Assembly (NCBI GenBank): GCA_020426325.1
Contig: JAGQQG010000007.1
Coordinates: 1-64,000 of the forward strand
Source of the DNA: Planctomycetaceae bacterium
GTDB lineage: Bacteria; Planctomycetota; Planctomycetia; Planctomycetales; Planctomycetaceae
Direction of reading: 5' to 3'
DNA length: 64,000 nucleotides
The translations under genes and the position numbers were made by a program. Below, in pieces: positions 56,871 through 64,000 of this stretch. The notes under the pieces are model-generated. The model was given only the letters and a program-made list of their open reading frames with translations. It was not told the origin of the DNA and made no database searches. The first letter of the stretch is position 1. Every line of letters begins with the position of its first letter.

Positions 56871-58151
56871 ATGTTGAACCGACGATCGTTTCTGGCTGCG
56901 TCCACGGCCGCTCTCGCGACCCCCCTGCTTGGTACCTCTGCAGCCTTGGCCTCCCAGAATTCGAAGCGAAAGAAGATCGCCTTCATCGGCACGGTCGTCT
57001 TTCGACATTCACATGCTCAACACTTCCTCGACCGGCACGCCATGGGCTACACGTGGAAGGGACAATGGCAGGAACCACGATTCGACGTCGCCTCCGTGTA
57101 CCTCGACCAGTTTCCGGAAAACGATCTCGGACGGGAACGGATCGAGAAATACAAGCTCAACCAGTTCGACAGCATTGCCGAGGCACTCACGCTCGGCGGG
57201 GACAAGCTTGCGGTCGATGGAGTCGTGATCATCGCCGAGCATGGCGATTATCCGCGAAACGAGAAGGGACAGACACGATACCCCCGATACCAGTTCTTCA
57301 AGGAAGTGGTGAAGGTCTTCGAAGACAGCGGACGAGCGGTCCCGGTCTTCAACGACAAACATCTCTCGACCAAATGGGAGGAATGTCAGGAGATGGTCGA
57401 CGATTCGCGACGCCTGGGCTTCCCGTTCCTGGCAGGCTCATCGTTGCCCGTCACCTGGCGGTTGCCTTCCCTCGATATGCCCTTCGACGTTCCCCTCACG
57501 GAATCCGTATGCGTCGGGTATGGCGGTGTCGACAGTTATGACTTCCACGCATTAGAGACTGCGCAGTGCATGTCCGAAAGACGCAAAGGAGGCGAAGTCG
57601 GCATCGAGAGTGTCCATGCGGTACGTGGTGAAAAGATGTGGGAAATGCTGGCTGGGTCGGATCGGGAAACGACCCGACGATTGATGGTGTCGGCCCTGTG
57701 TTGCAGCCATAACCTGCCGGTGGAAGGCGGCTTTCCCACAGACCCGGTTACCTTTGAGTGGGCCAGAAGAACGCTCCCCAACACGACAGCCTACTTCATC
57801 CAGCATCGCGACGGTTTCCGCACAACGATGTTCCTCACGGGCATCAGCGACTTCAATTATGCTGGTCTTCGCAGCGACACGAACGAGATCGTCTCCTGTC
57901 AGATGTATCTCCCCATGCCGGGGACAAGCGCGACGACGGCTGACTTTTTCAATCCGCTGGCACGCCACATTGAGACGCTCGTTCTCGAAGACCGGGCCCC
58001 TTACCCAGTCGAACGCACGCTGTTGACGTCCGGCATGGTCATCGGCGGCGTCGAGTCTCTCCATGCTGGAGAGGTCGAATTCGCCACGCCCGAAATGGCC
58101 GTCAAGTACCAGGGACCACGCGAGTCGAACTTCCGCGGGGCTGACGCGTGA
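56871..58151 (+). CDS. Tat-exported protein of unknown function (paralogue of the gene at 16960)
   Basis: This 426-residue protein has an AAGGGAG site before the ATG at 56871; the in-frame extension to 56658 overlaps the divergent ceramidase-like gene and is not needed. The Tat signal is NRRSFLAASTAALATPLLG. It shares the full set of blocks with the paralogue 40 kb away: RHSHAQH, YLDQFPENDLGRERIEKY, AEHGDYPRNEKGQTRYPRYQ, VFNDKHLS, FPFLAGSSLPVTWRLPSLDM and SYDFHALETAQCMSERRKGG. No function is assigned. Here the neighbours are two ceramidase-like genes, one divergent and one convergent, which hints at a link to lipid or amide catabolism, although the other paralogue lacks such neighbours. Confidence 0.85.
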   Translation: MLNRRSFLAASTAALATPLLGTSAALASQNSKRKKIAFIGTVVFRHSHAQHFLDRHAMGYTWKGQWQEPRFDVASVYLDQFPENDLGRERIEKYKLNQFDSIAEALTLGGDKLAVDGVVIIAEHGDYPRNEKGQTRYPRYQFFKEVVKVFEDSGRAVPVFNDKHLSTKWEECQEMVDDSRRLGFPFLAGSSLPVTWRLPSLDMPFDVPLTESVCVGYGGVDSYDFHALETAQCMSERRKGGEVGIESVHAVRGEKMWEMLAGSDRETTRRLMVSALCCSHNLPVEGGFPTDPVTFEWARRTLPNTTAYFIQHRDGFRTTMFLTGISDFNYAGLRSDTNEIVSCQMYLPMPGTSATTADFFNPLARHIETLVLEDRAPYPVERTLLTSGMVIGGVESLHAGEVEFATPEMAVKYQGPRESNFRGADA

Positions 58152-58160
58152 TGAATCATT

Positions 58161-58243
58161 GACAAGGAGACCAGGGGAGGGGGAGACACGGAGACTCACA
58201 ACTGAGCAATCCTGGTGTCCCCTTGTCACCCTCTCTCCTTGTC
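58161..58243. terminator. Long-loop inverted repeat between convergent genes
   Basis: GACAAGGAGA at 58161-58170 pairs perfectly with TCTCCTTGTC at 58234-58243 across the gap between convergent genes; the right arm touches the stop codon of the minus-strand gene. The loop is purine-rich (runs of GGGGAGGGGGAGA). It may terminate both transcripts, though the loop is long for a classical terminator. Confidence 0.35.
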
Positions 58244-59693
58244 ATCGAGTGTCCTCGTAGCGCTCCTCGATGGTTTTCTCCTTCGTCGCGGGAACATCCT
58301 CGAACATCGAGCGGACGACTCGGATCACGCCACGGACCATTTCGTCCTCGACTTCGGGAGCCCAGCCAACCGGCGATGCATACTGGATGCGGATGACCTG
58401 GGCCTGATAGGCATCGACACGCACCAGTTCTCGCGTGGGGATGTACAGGTTATGTTCGCCCATGTAGGCGAATACCATCATCGGCAGGCCGAAACGGCGG
58501 AGTTGATCCTTGATCCGCATGCCGATGGGAGCACAGACTTCGCCCTGCATGGCGACAAGGGCCATGGGACCGATGCGTGTCACGATCACCTCTTCGTACT
58601 CACACGGAAACTCCCGAGGCACATCGTACTCACGCACCAGAAACCCATCATCTGTGCAGACACGATCGGTCGTCAGCTTGGGAAATGGGATGTTCTCTTC
58701 GTGATGTTTGAGGAGTTGACGGATCCAGTTTGTGCCTCGATCCGGATGCGGATAGGGGACCAACCCGATCTCTGTCGGGACCTTTTGGTCCTGGACTAGT
58801 TTTTTGGTCTCTTCGTAAGAAAGCGGTTCAGCCAACGGCAACGGAATGACTTCCAGCTTGGAACTGATCGGACCAGTCACATCTTCGAGCGGACCGCGAG
58901 TGATCGTTAACACAGCATCGGCCAATTCATGGCCTAGTTCGTGCATCTGCTCTTTGGTGCCGTACATAATGACACCTCGGTCGGGGAACTGGTTGCCACC
59001 GCACGCGTCCGCATACATGGCGAGGACACCGGGCATTGCCTGTTCGATCTCGTCAATGGCATATCCCGGATGGCCCGTGTCGATTTCCGTGCGAGAGAAC
59101 TGCAGAGGATGCGTTGGGTGATTGAAGAGCAGAGCGATCGGCTGCTCATCCACATCGATCCGCATCACCTGAATTTCGGAGTCGACCGGTGCATGCCCCA
59201 CACTCTGCACGAAGTAACCGTTTCCGCTGCCAATCTTGACGGTCGCCGGTCCATGCTCAGCCGCCATTGCCTGTTTGATCAGTTCGAAGCTGCGATCAGC
59301 CAGCCAGCGGCCGTACTCGAAATTGTCCGGCACAATTTGTATGGGAGCCGCATGATTGTGCGTCGAGAGGATGATCAGCCTGGACGCATCAATGTCGAGT
59401 TCGTCTTTGCAGCGTTCTCGCAAGATTGGAGTTGCGACATCGAGGCAGTTGAGGTCGTAGGTCAGAATCACTAATCGCTGCCGTCCGTCATTGAGGACCA
59501 GCGCCCGGGCGTAGATGTCGTGTGTGACTCCTGATGACTTCACCCCCATGACGAGTGTCAACGGCTCGGCATCCTTGGGAGTGATGACGGCTTTCGCGGT
59601 CCCTGCCTGCATGACGATTGCATCATCCGGAAATGCCGCTTGTGACATCAGTGCCAGACAAACGATCGCCCAAGAGCAATGGATCAACTTCAT
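58242..59693 (-). CDS. Neutral/alkaline ceramidase-like secreted protein
   Basis: This 483-residue exported protein starts at the ATG at 59693; the signal peptide is about residues 1-23 (CSWAIVCLALMSQAAF). The ceramidase-like N-domain is visible in AGTAKAVITPKDAEPLTLVM, DIYARALVLNDGRQRLVILT, the zinc-site block STHNHAAP, NHPTHPLQFS and ADACGGNQFPD. The C-terminal part (ALVAMQGEVCAPIGMRIKDQ, then FAYMGEHNLYIPTREL) fits the family end. It lacks the LamG domain of the homologue at 54590. Its neighbours are the unknown Tat protein (convergent) and an MFS transporter (divergent across about 207 bases). Substrate uncertain. Confidence 0.85.
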   Translation of the reverse strand: MKLIHCSWAIVCLALMSQAAFPDDAIVMQAGTAKAVITPKDAEPLTLVMGVKSSGVTHDIYARALVLNDGRQRLVILTYDLNCLDVATPILRERCKDELDIDASRLIILSTHNHAAPIQIVPDNFEYGRWLADRSFELIKQAMAAEHGPATVKIGSGNGYFVQSVGHAPVDSEIQVMRIDVDEQPIALLFNHPTHPLQFSRTEIDTGHPGYAIDEIEQAMPGVLAMYADACGGNQFPDRGVIMYGTKEQMHELGHELADAVLTITRGPLEDVTGPISSKLEVIPLPLAEPLSYEETKKLVQDQKVPTEIGLVPYPHPDRGTNWIRQLLKHHEENIPFPKLTTDRVCTDDGFLVREYDVPREFPCEYEEVIVTRIGPMALVAMQGEVCAPIGMRIKDQLRRFGLPMMVFAYMGEHNLYIPTRELVRVDAYQAQVIRIQYASPVGWAPEVEDEMVRGVIRVVRSMFEDVPATKEKTIEERYEDTR

Positions 59694-59900
59694 CACGTCT
59701 CATTCTGAAGAGTTAAGGAGTCGTCATTTTGCTGCCACAAATGCAACAACTGAGATCGCCACGCACCTCCAAGGCAGTATTGGTCGTCACCATCATACTT
59801 GCATCCGTTGTCAACAACATCATTCAGCGACCAACCGGGTCTCCAATCCCCTTGCCCTCGGCTTGGGGTCGGTCGCTTGTCCCGCTACGATGACCGCCCC

Positions 59901-61088
59901 ATGTCACGCACGACCTTCCGATTGATTCTGCTCGTCTCCTGTGCCCATGCACTGGTGCATGTCTTCGAGCTTGCGCTGCCCAGCGTCGAGCAGATGATCG
60001 GGGCGGAGTTTCATGTGGGTACCAAACAGACGGGGCTGCTGGGAACCGTTTGGCGAATTCCCTTCGGTGTGGGAGCCGTGTTCACCGGTTGGCTGGTCGA
60101 CCGATACGGATCAAAACGATTGCTGCTCATCTACCTGGCCGGATGTTCGGCCATGTGCCTGATCGCCGGAGTGGCCCGCACGTTCGACGGGGTGTTTGTG
60201 GCGATGCTGTGCATGGGGTGTTTTGCCAGCATCTATCATCCGGCGGGATTAGCACTCATCTCGCATGAGACGACGCCGGAGACACGCGGCGCGGCCCTTG
60301 GCTGGCATGGGATCTTCGGCTCGATCGGCATCGCAGGGGCTCCCTTCCTCGCTGGAATCGTGTTCGCCAGCGGGGAGGTGACGTGGCGAGAGTACTACAT
60401 GGCCCTGGCAATCCCCGGACTCGCTTTGATGCTCCTGATGGCCTTCCGACTTCGTGAGACACACCCGGTCCATCGGCAAGATGAGACGAATCGAACGGTG
60501 ACTGCCGCGACGCATCAAGATCAGGGGAACTGGCGGCGATACTCCATCCTGCTGATCACGGGGGTCCTCTCCGGCTTTATCTACGCAGCATTCATGCACT
60601 TCCTGCCGAGATACCTGGATGATGCGGGATTCTCCGTTGCCGGAGTCTCGGCAGCAGGTCTCCGCAACCGATTGGCGGCATTGGTACTGGCGTGTGGGAT
60701 CGTGGGACAGTCCGTCGCCGGCAAGTTCGCCAAGCCCGGACGACTGGAATGGGGACTGACGGTGATTCTGTTTGCGAATGCACCCTTGCTGTTGTGGATG
60801 GCCTTCGCCTCCGGTCATGCGAGAGTGGCTGCGACGTGTCTGCTCGCCCTGGTCCACTTCATGAATCAGCCGTTTTACAACAGCCTGATCGCAGAGTATG
60901 TCACGGCCCGGCGTCGCAGTCTGGGCTACGGCTTCAGCAACATGGTGTGCTTCAGTCTCGGCGGATTGGGGCCGACATTTGCCGGCTTCATCAAGAGCGA
61001 TGAGTGGACGTACGGCGGACTCGCGATCGTCGCAGCACTCGGTGGGTGCGTGTCGCTCGTGCTCGCGATGTCCCGCAGTCGTCAGTAA
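59901..61088 (+). CDS. MFS transporter
   Basis: This 395-residue inner-membrane protein has about twelve hydrophobic segments. The ATG at 59901 begins MSRTTFRLILLVSCAHALVH; the in-frame extension to 59799 is polar and not protein-like. The family motif between helices 2 and 3 is present in variant form (GWLVDRYGSKRLLLIYLAG), and ISHETTPETRGAALGWHGIF covers helices 4-5. The substrate cannot be inferred. It is divergent from the ceramidase-like gene, and its 3' end overlaps the convergent DUF1501 gene by 7 bases. Confidence 0.88.
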   Translation: MSRTTFRLILLVSCAHALVHVFELALPSVEQMIGAEFHVGTKQTGLLGTVWRIPFGVGAVFTGWLVDRYGSKRLLLIYLAGCSAMCLIAGVARTFDGVFVAMLCMGCFASIYHPAGLALISHETTPETRGAALGWHGIFGSIGIAGAPFLAGIVFASGEVTWREYYMALAIPGLALMLLMAFRLRETHPVHRQDETNRTVTAATHQDQGNWRRYSILLITGVLSGFIYAAFMHFLPRYLDDAGFSVAGVSAAGLRNRLAALVLACGIVGQSVAGKFAKPGRLEWGLTVILFANAPLLLWMAFASGHARVAATCLLALVHFMNQPFYNSLIAEYVTARRRSLGYGFSNMVCFSLGGLGPTFAGFIKSDEWTYGGLAIVAALGGCVSLVLAMSRSRQ

Positions 61089-62425
61089 AGCTCTGCGATG
61101 GGGTCTTGCTTGGAGAGGTACTGCGGTCGGCCGGACGGGTCGCGGAGCGTCGTGTGGCTCGTGTCGATCCCGAGGTTCCGGTAGACCGTGGCGAAGATCT
61201 CCTGCACATCAACAGGTCGTGTCTGAGCACGCTCGCCGAGGCGGTTGGTGCTGCCGATTGCCTGACCGGTCCGCATCCCGCCGCCAGCCATGAAGGCACA
61301 GCTGACCTCTGTCCAGTGATCGCGACCGCCACCGGAGTTGATCTTCGGCGTGCGGCCGAATTCGCCCCAGACGAGGACGGTGACATCGTCCAGAATCCCC
61401 CGCTCATCGAGATCCGTAATGAGTGCGGAAACCCCCTGATCCAGCTTGGGGCCATGATCACGGACCAGCCCCTCGTTGTCTCCGTGACTGTCCCATCGGC
61501 CGTAACTCATCGAGACGCAGCGGACCCCTGCCTCGACAAGTCGTCGAGCCATCAGGATGTGCTCGTTGATGGTGGGCGATCCGTCATACTGAAACCGGTA
61601 GGGCTTCCCGTCTCCGTACCGCTCACGAAGTGCAGGATCTTCCTTTGAGAGATCGAGGGCATCGATCAGCTTGCTGGAGGTGAGCACATCAAATGCGCGC
61701 TGCTCATAAGCGTCGAGAGCTTCGAGCTTTCCCGAGGCGTCGACGTCGCGGCGGAGTTTGTCGATGCTGCCCAGGAGTTGCTTGCGGTTGTCCAAGCGGT
61801 CGAGGGTGATGCCGTTGAGCTTCATGTCGGCCATGCCCTGGCCATTGGGCTGGAAGGGAGAGTAGGTCGGGCCGAGGAAACCGGGCGTGCCGGGGTCCTT
61901 CCATACGCCGACATCTGCGAGGCCGACATACGGCGGCACACTCCGATCGACCGGTCCCTGCAACTTCGTGAGTACACTGCCGAGTGCGGGGTGTCCCCCC
62001 ATGGAACGGAGTTCGGAGTAACGCCATCCGGTCATGCACTGAAATGAGTCGTGACGTCCTTCGCAGCCCACGACGGCACGAAGCACGACGGACTTATCCA
62101 TCAACTGGGCGAGTTTGGGAAAGCACTCGCAAATCTGAATGCCCGGAACATTCGTCGAAATCGGTTGAAACGGACCGCGAATTTCCTTGGGAGCTTCGGT
62201 CTTGATCTCCCACATGTCCTGATGCGGAGGCCCTCCGCCCAGAAAAATGTTGATGACCGCCTTGTGCCCCAGCGACGTCCCACTGGCGGCCTCGGCCCGG
62301 TAGATGTCAGCCAGATTTAGACCCGCTGCCCCGACCCCCAAGGCTCCGATCTTGAGAAATGACCTGCGAGAGACACCGTCGCAGTACGCTGCTCGAGAGG
62401 ATTTCGATCCATACAATGTCAGCAT
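61082..62425 (-). CDS. DUF1501 protein, Tat-exported (no PSD1 partner)
   Basis: This 447-residue protein has a GGAGAG site just before the ATG. The Tat signal is SRRSFLKIGALGVGAAGLNL, about 18 residues in. Landmarks are INIFLGGGPPHQDMWEIKTE, VWGEFGRTPKINSGGGRDHW and VDVQEIFATVYRNLGIDTSH, ending DPSGRPQYL. The GGPPHQDMW variant and the shorter length place it in a different subgroup from the other three DUF1501 proteins, and no DUF1549/DUF1553 gene is adjacent. It is convergent with the MFS gene. Substrate unknown. Confidence 0.9.
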   Translation of the reverse strand: MLTLYGSKSSRAAYCDGVSRRSFLKIGALGVGAAGLNLADIYRAEAASGTSLGHKAVINIFLGGGPPHQDMWEIKTEAPKEIRGPFQPISTNVPGIQICECFPKLAQLMDKSVVLRAVVGCEGRHDSFQCMTGWRYSELRSMGGHPALGSVLTKLQGPVDRSVPPYVGLADVGVWKDPGTPGFLGPTYSPFQPNGQGMADMKLNGITLDRLDNRKQLLGSIDKLRRDVDASGKLEALDAYEQRAFDVLTSSKLIDALDLSKEDPALRERYGDGKPYRFQYDGSPTINEHILMARRLVEAGVRCVSMSYGRWDSHGDNEGLVRDHGPKLDQGVSALITDLDERGILDDVTVLVWGEFGRTPKINSGGGRDHWTEVSCAFMAGGGMRTGQAIGSTNRLGERAQTRPVDVQEIFATVYRNLGIDTSHTTLRDPSGRPQYLSKQDPIAELY

Positions 62426-62810
62426 AATCTCTCCGATGCTCGGGGAACTTGGCCTGAGAATCCCGATTTTCCCTGATCCTGATTATCCCATGCCCGATCG
62501 TGTCCGTCTAGGTGAGACGTTCTCGCTTCTGGTGAGATTGAAACCTGACTTGCGGAGGGGGAAGGAAACTTCTTGACTCGTCTCCACCGCTGAATAGACT
62601 GAATTTGATGCGGTGCCCTGCCCGCATGGGCTGATTGAATGGATTGTTGCAGCTGTGTCGATCACAGGCGTGCTCCGGTTCACGCAACCTTGGACGAGTC
62701 TGTTGAAGTCTGAGCAGGAGGCGATCGACACTATACATGAGGGCATCTGTCTGCGCAGTTGTTAAGCTAAGGGTCTGCGTGCGGACCACACTGAAAACAA
62801 GGAACTTCTC
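62426..62810. other. Intergenic region, possible weak promoter
   Basis: This 385-base divergent gap holds no supported gene. A TTGACT at 62573-62578 followed after 16 bases by TAGACT could be a plus-strand promoter, but it is about 210 bases from the next start codon. Nothing else stands out. Confidence 0.35.
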
Positions 62811-64000
62811 ATGGCCTCGTCCGACAAGCCGACTGCCGTCCATTTCACGCTCATCTTCTTCGTGATGGCGACGCTGATCCTCGCAGTGATGACTTACCTC
62901 AACTGGCGAGACCTGAAGGACGTGAACGCGAGCCTTGAGACCACAAAAGCCGACCTCGGTAAGGCCAATACCGGAATTGCCAACCGCATCGCTGAGATCG
63001 ATGCGATGAAAGAAGCGTTAGGCTATAACTTCCCGGATGTCGGAGCGGCTGGCAGTGCAGGAACGGTTTTGGGCCAGTTGAGTACGGACCTGGCATCGTT
63101 CGGTCGGGACTTGCAGGAGCCCACCGTCGCTGCAACAGCCGTCGCCTTGAGGACCCGAATCAGCCAGCTGGAGTCGGAACTCCTATCAACGCAACAGTCG
63201 CTTGAGGAAGTTCAATCGCAACTCCTGGCAGTTCAATCGAGATACCAGGGACAGGTTGACGAGATCCAGAAATCGCAACAGGGGTCCGAATCCAACCTGC
63301 AGAAGAACATAGCCGATCGTGACGAAGTCGTTCGACAGAAGGACGCCGAACTCACTCAACTGCGATCCGATTACAACACGGCAAAGGTTCAGATCGGCCA
63401 GCTTGGCGACCAGATGGAGTCCATGCGCAGAGGATTTGAAGAAGATTTGGCAGAGCTGACAAAATTTAACACTCAACTTCGCCAAGAATTGGACCAAGTC
63501 AACCGTGTGAGCTTTGAAGTCCCGGATGGCAAGATTCGTCGCGTGGACAACAACACGCGGACCGTGTGGCTCAATCTGGGCGATGCTGACAGCCTCCGCA
63601 CTCAGACCACCTTCAGTGTTTACGATCAGGATCATCACGGCGTTGGTCGAGGTCCGGAAGATATCAAGGGACGAGTGGAGGTGGTCCGTATTCTGGGGCC
63701 ACATCTTTCACAAGCTCGAATCCTCGAAGAAGATCTGGTTCGGCCAATGTCTGAGGAAGATGTGGTTTACTCTCCTGTCTGGTCAGCCGGTGTCACCGAG
63801 AGCTTTGCGTTCGTGGGTGAAATCGACTTCGATGGCGACGGCCAGAGTGACCGCGATCAACTTCACGACATCCTGGAACAAACAGGAGCAAAGATTTCCG
63901 TCGAAATCGATGACGAAGGCTATCGCATTCCTGAGGATGCCGAGATCACCAAGGACACGAAGTTTCTGGTGAAGGGGTACTTCCCTGATCCAGCAGACTA
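62811..64000 (+). CDS. Membrane-anchored coiled-coil protein (3' end beyond window)
   Basis: The ATG at 62811 has AGGA 8 bases upstream, and the frame is open for 396 codons to the right edge. Residues about 12-30 form one membrane span (FTLIFFVMATLILAVMTYL). Residues 38-65 and about 115-225 are strongly helical with heptad-like Gln/Glu/Leu pattern (ISQLESELLSTQQSLEEVQS), typical of a coiled coil. From about 230 a beta-rich region begins (KIRRVDNNTRTVWLNLGDAD, then TFSVYDQDHHGVGRGPEDIK), followed by an Asp-rich GEIDFDGDGQSDRDQL stretch resembling a calcium-binding loop. The arrangement is known as a planctomycete hypothetical family; the function is unknown. Confidence 0.82.
   Translation, partial: MASSDKPTAVHFTLIFFVMATLILAVMTYLNWRDLKDVNASLETTKADLGKANTGIANRIAEIDAMKEALGYNFPDVGAAGSAGTVLGQLSTDLASFGRDLQEPTVAATAVALRTRISQLESELLSTQQSLEEVQSQLLAVQSRYQGQVDEIQKSQQGSESNLQKNIADRDEVVRQKDAELTQLRSDYNTAKVQIGQLGDQMESMRRGFEEDLAELTKFNTQLRQELDQVNRVSFEVPDGKIRRVDNNTRTVWLNLGDADSLRTQTTFSVYDQDHHGVGRGPEDIKGRVEVVRILGPHLSQARILEEDLVRPMSEEDVVYSPVWSAGVTESFAFVGEIDFDGDGQSDRDQLHDILEQTGAKISVEIDDEGYRIPEDAEITKDTKFLVKGYFPDPAD

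Overview
The window looks like a chromosome segment of a planctomycete (class Planctomycetia; genus not resolvable from the sequence). The evidence is the density of lineage-typical families: three DUF1549/DUF1553 (PSD1) proteins, one with an N-terminal planctomycete cytochrome c domain; four Tat-exported DUF1501 proteins; a formylglycine-type sulfatase; a DUF1559 pilin-like protein; a DUF1080 protein; an LEPR-XLL-type giant secreted protein; and a fused exosortase/EpsI protein. I found no rRNA, tRNA, CRISPR array, insertion sequence or prophage gene.

Layout. 1-3 kb: minus-strand pair of exosortase and TPR protein (the latter runs off the left edge). 3.2-12.4 kb: one giant surface protein of 3052 residues with an intimin/invasin-like inverse-autotransporter barrel at its N-terminus, a very long beta-helix region, an embedded HExxH metalloprotease-like domain and a nidogen-like domain. 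12.9-16.4 kb: PSD1/DUF1501 operon. 17-22.6 kb: a Tat-exported protein of unknown function and a 1389-residue secreted protein (beta-helix, inserted C-type lectin domain, three golvesin-like repeats). 22.7-24.8 kb: an enolase-superfamily enzyme and a divergent methyltransferase. 24.9-33.4 kb: two further PSD1/DUF1501 pairs meeting tail to tail, followed by a divergent sulfatase. 35.4-42.1 kb: HD-GYP protein, small His/Cys-rich exported protein, DUF1559 protein, Nudix hydrolase, an unknown protein and aldehyde dehydrogenase. 42.3-49.1 kb: a frameshifted DUF4349 lipoprotein, FkbM methyltransferase, DUF1080 protein, YidD, aspartyl-tRNA synthetase, 2OG-Fe(II) oxygenase and an ELM1-like glycosyltransferase. 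50.0-54.4 kb: a ribose-type sugar ABC importer operon. 54.6-62.4 kb: two neutral-ceramidase-like proteins, a paralogue of the 17 kb unknown Tat protein, an MFS transporter and a fourth DUF1501 protein. The right edge cuts a membrane-anchored coiled-coil protein.

Functional reading (inference): much of the window serves the cell envelope and the use of complex organic matter, with export by Sec and Tat, enzymes that act on sulfated or lipid-linked substrates, and a sugar importer. The most unusual item is that importer. Its substrate-binding lipoprotein carries the canonical second lobe before the canonical first lobe, which reads as a gene-level circular permutation, and the partner permease carries about 200 extra, largely hydrophobic residues in mid-protein. 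Other items to follow up are the giant inverse-autotransporter-like protein, a GTAG-type REP/BIME hairpin pair inside the importer operon, and the two-member family of unknown Tat-exported proteins.
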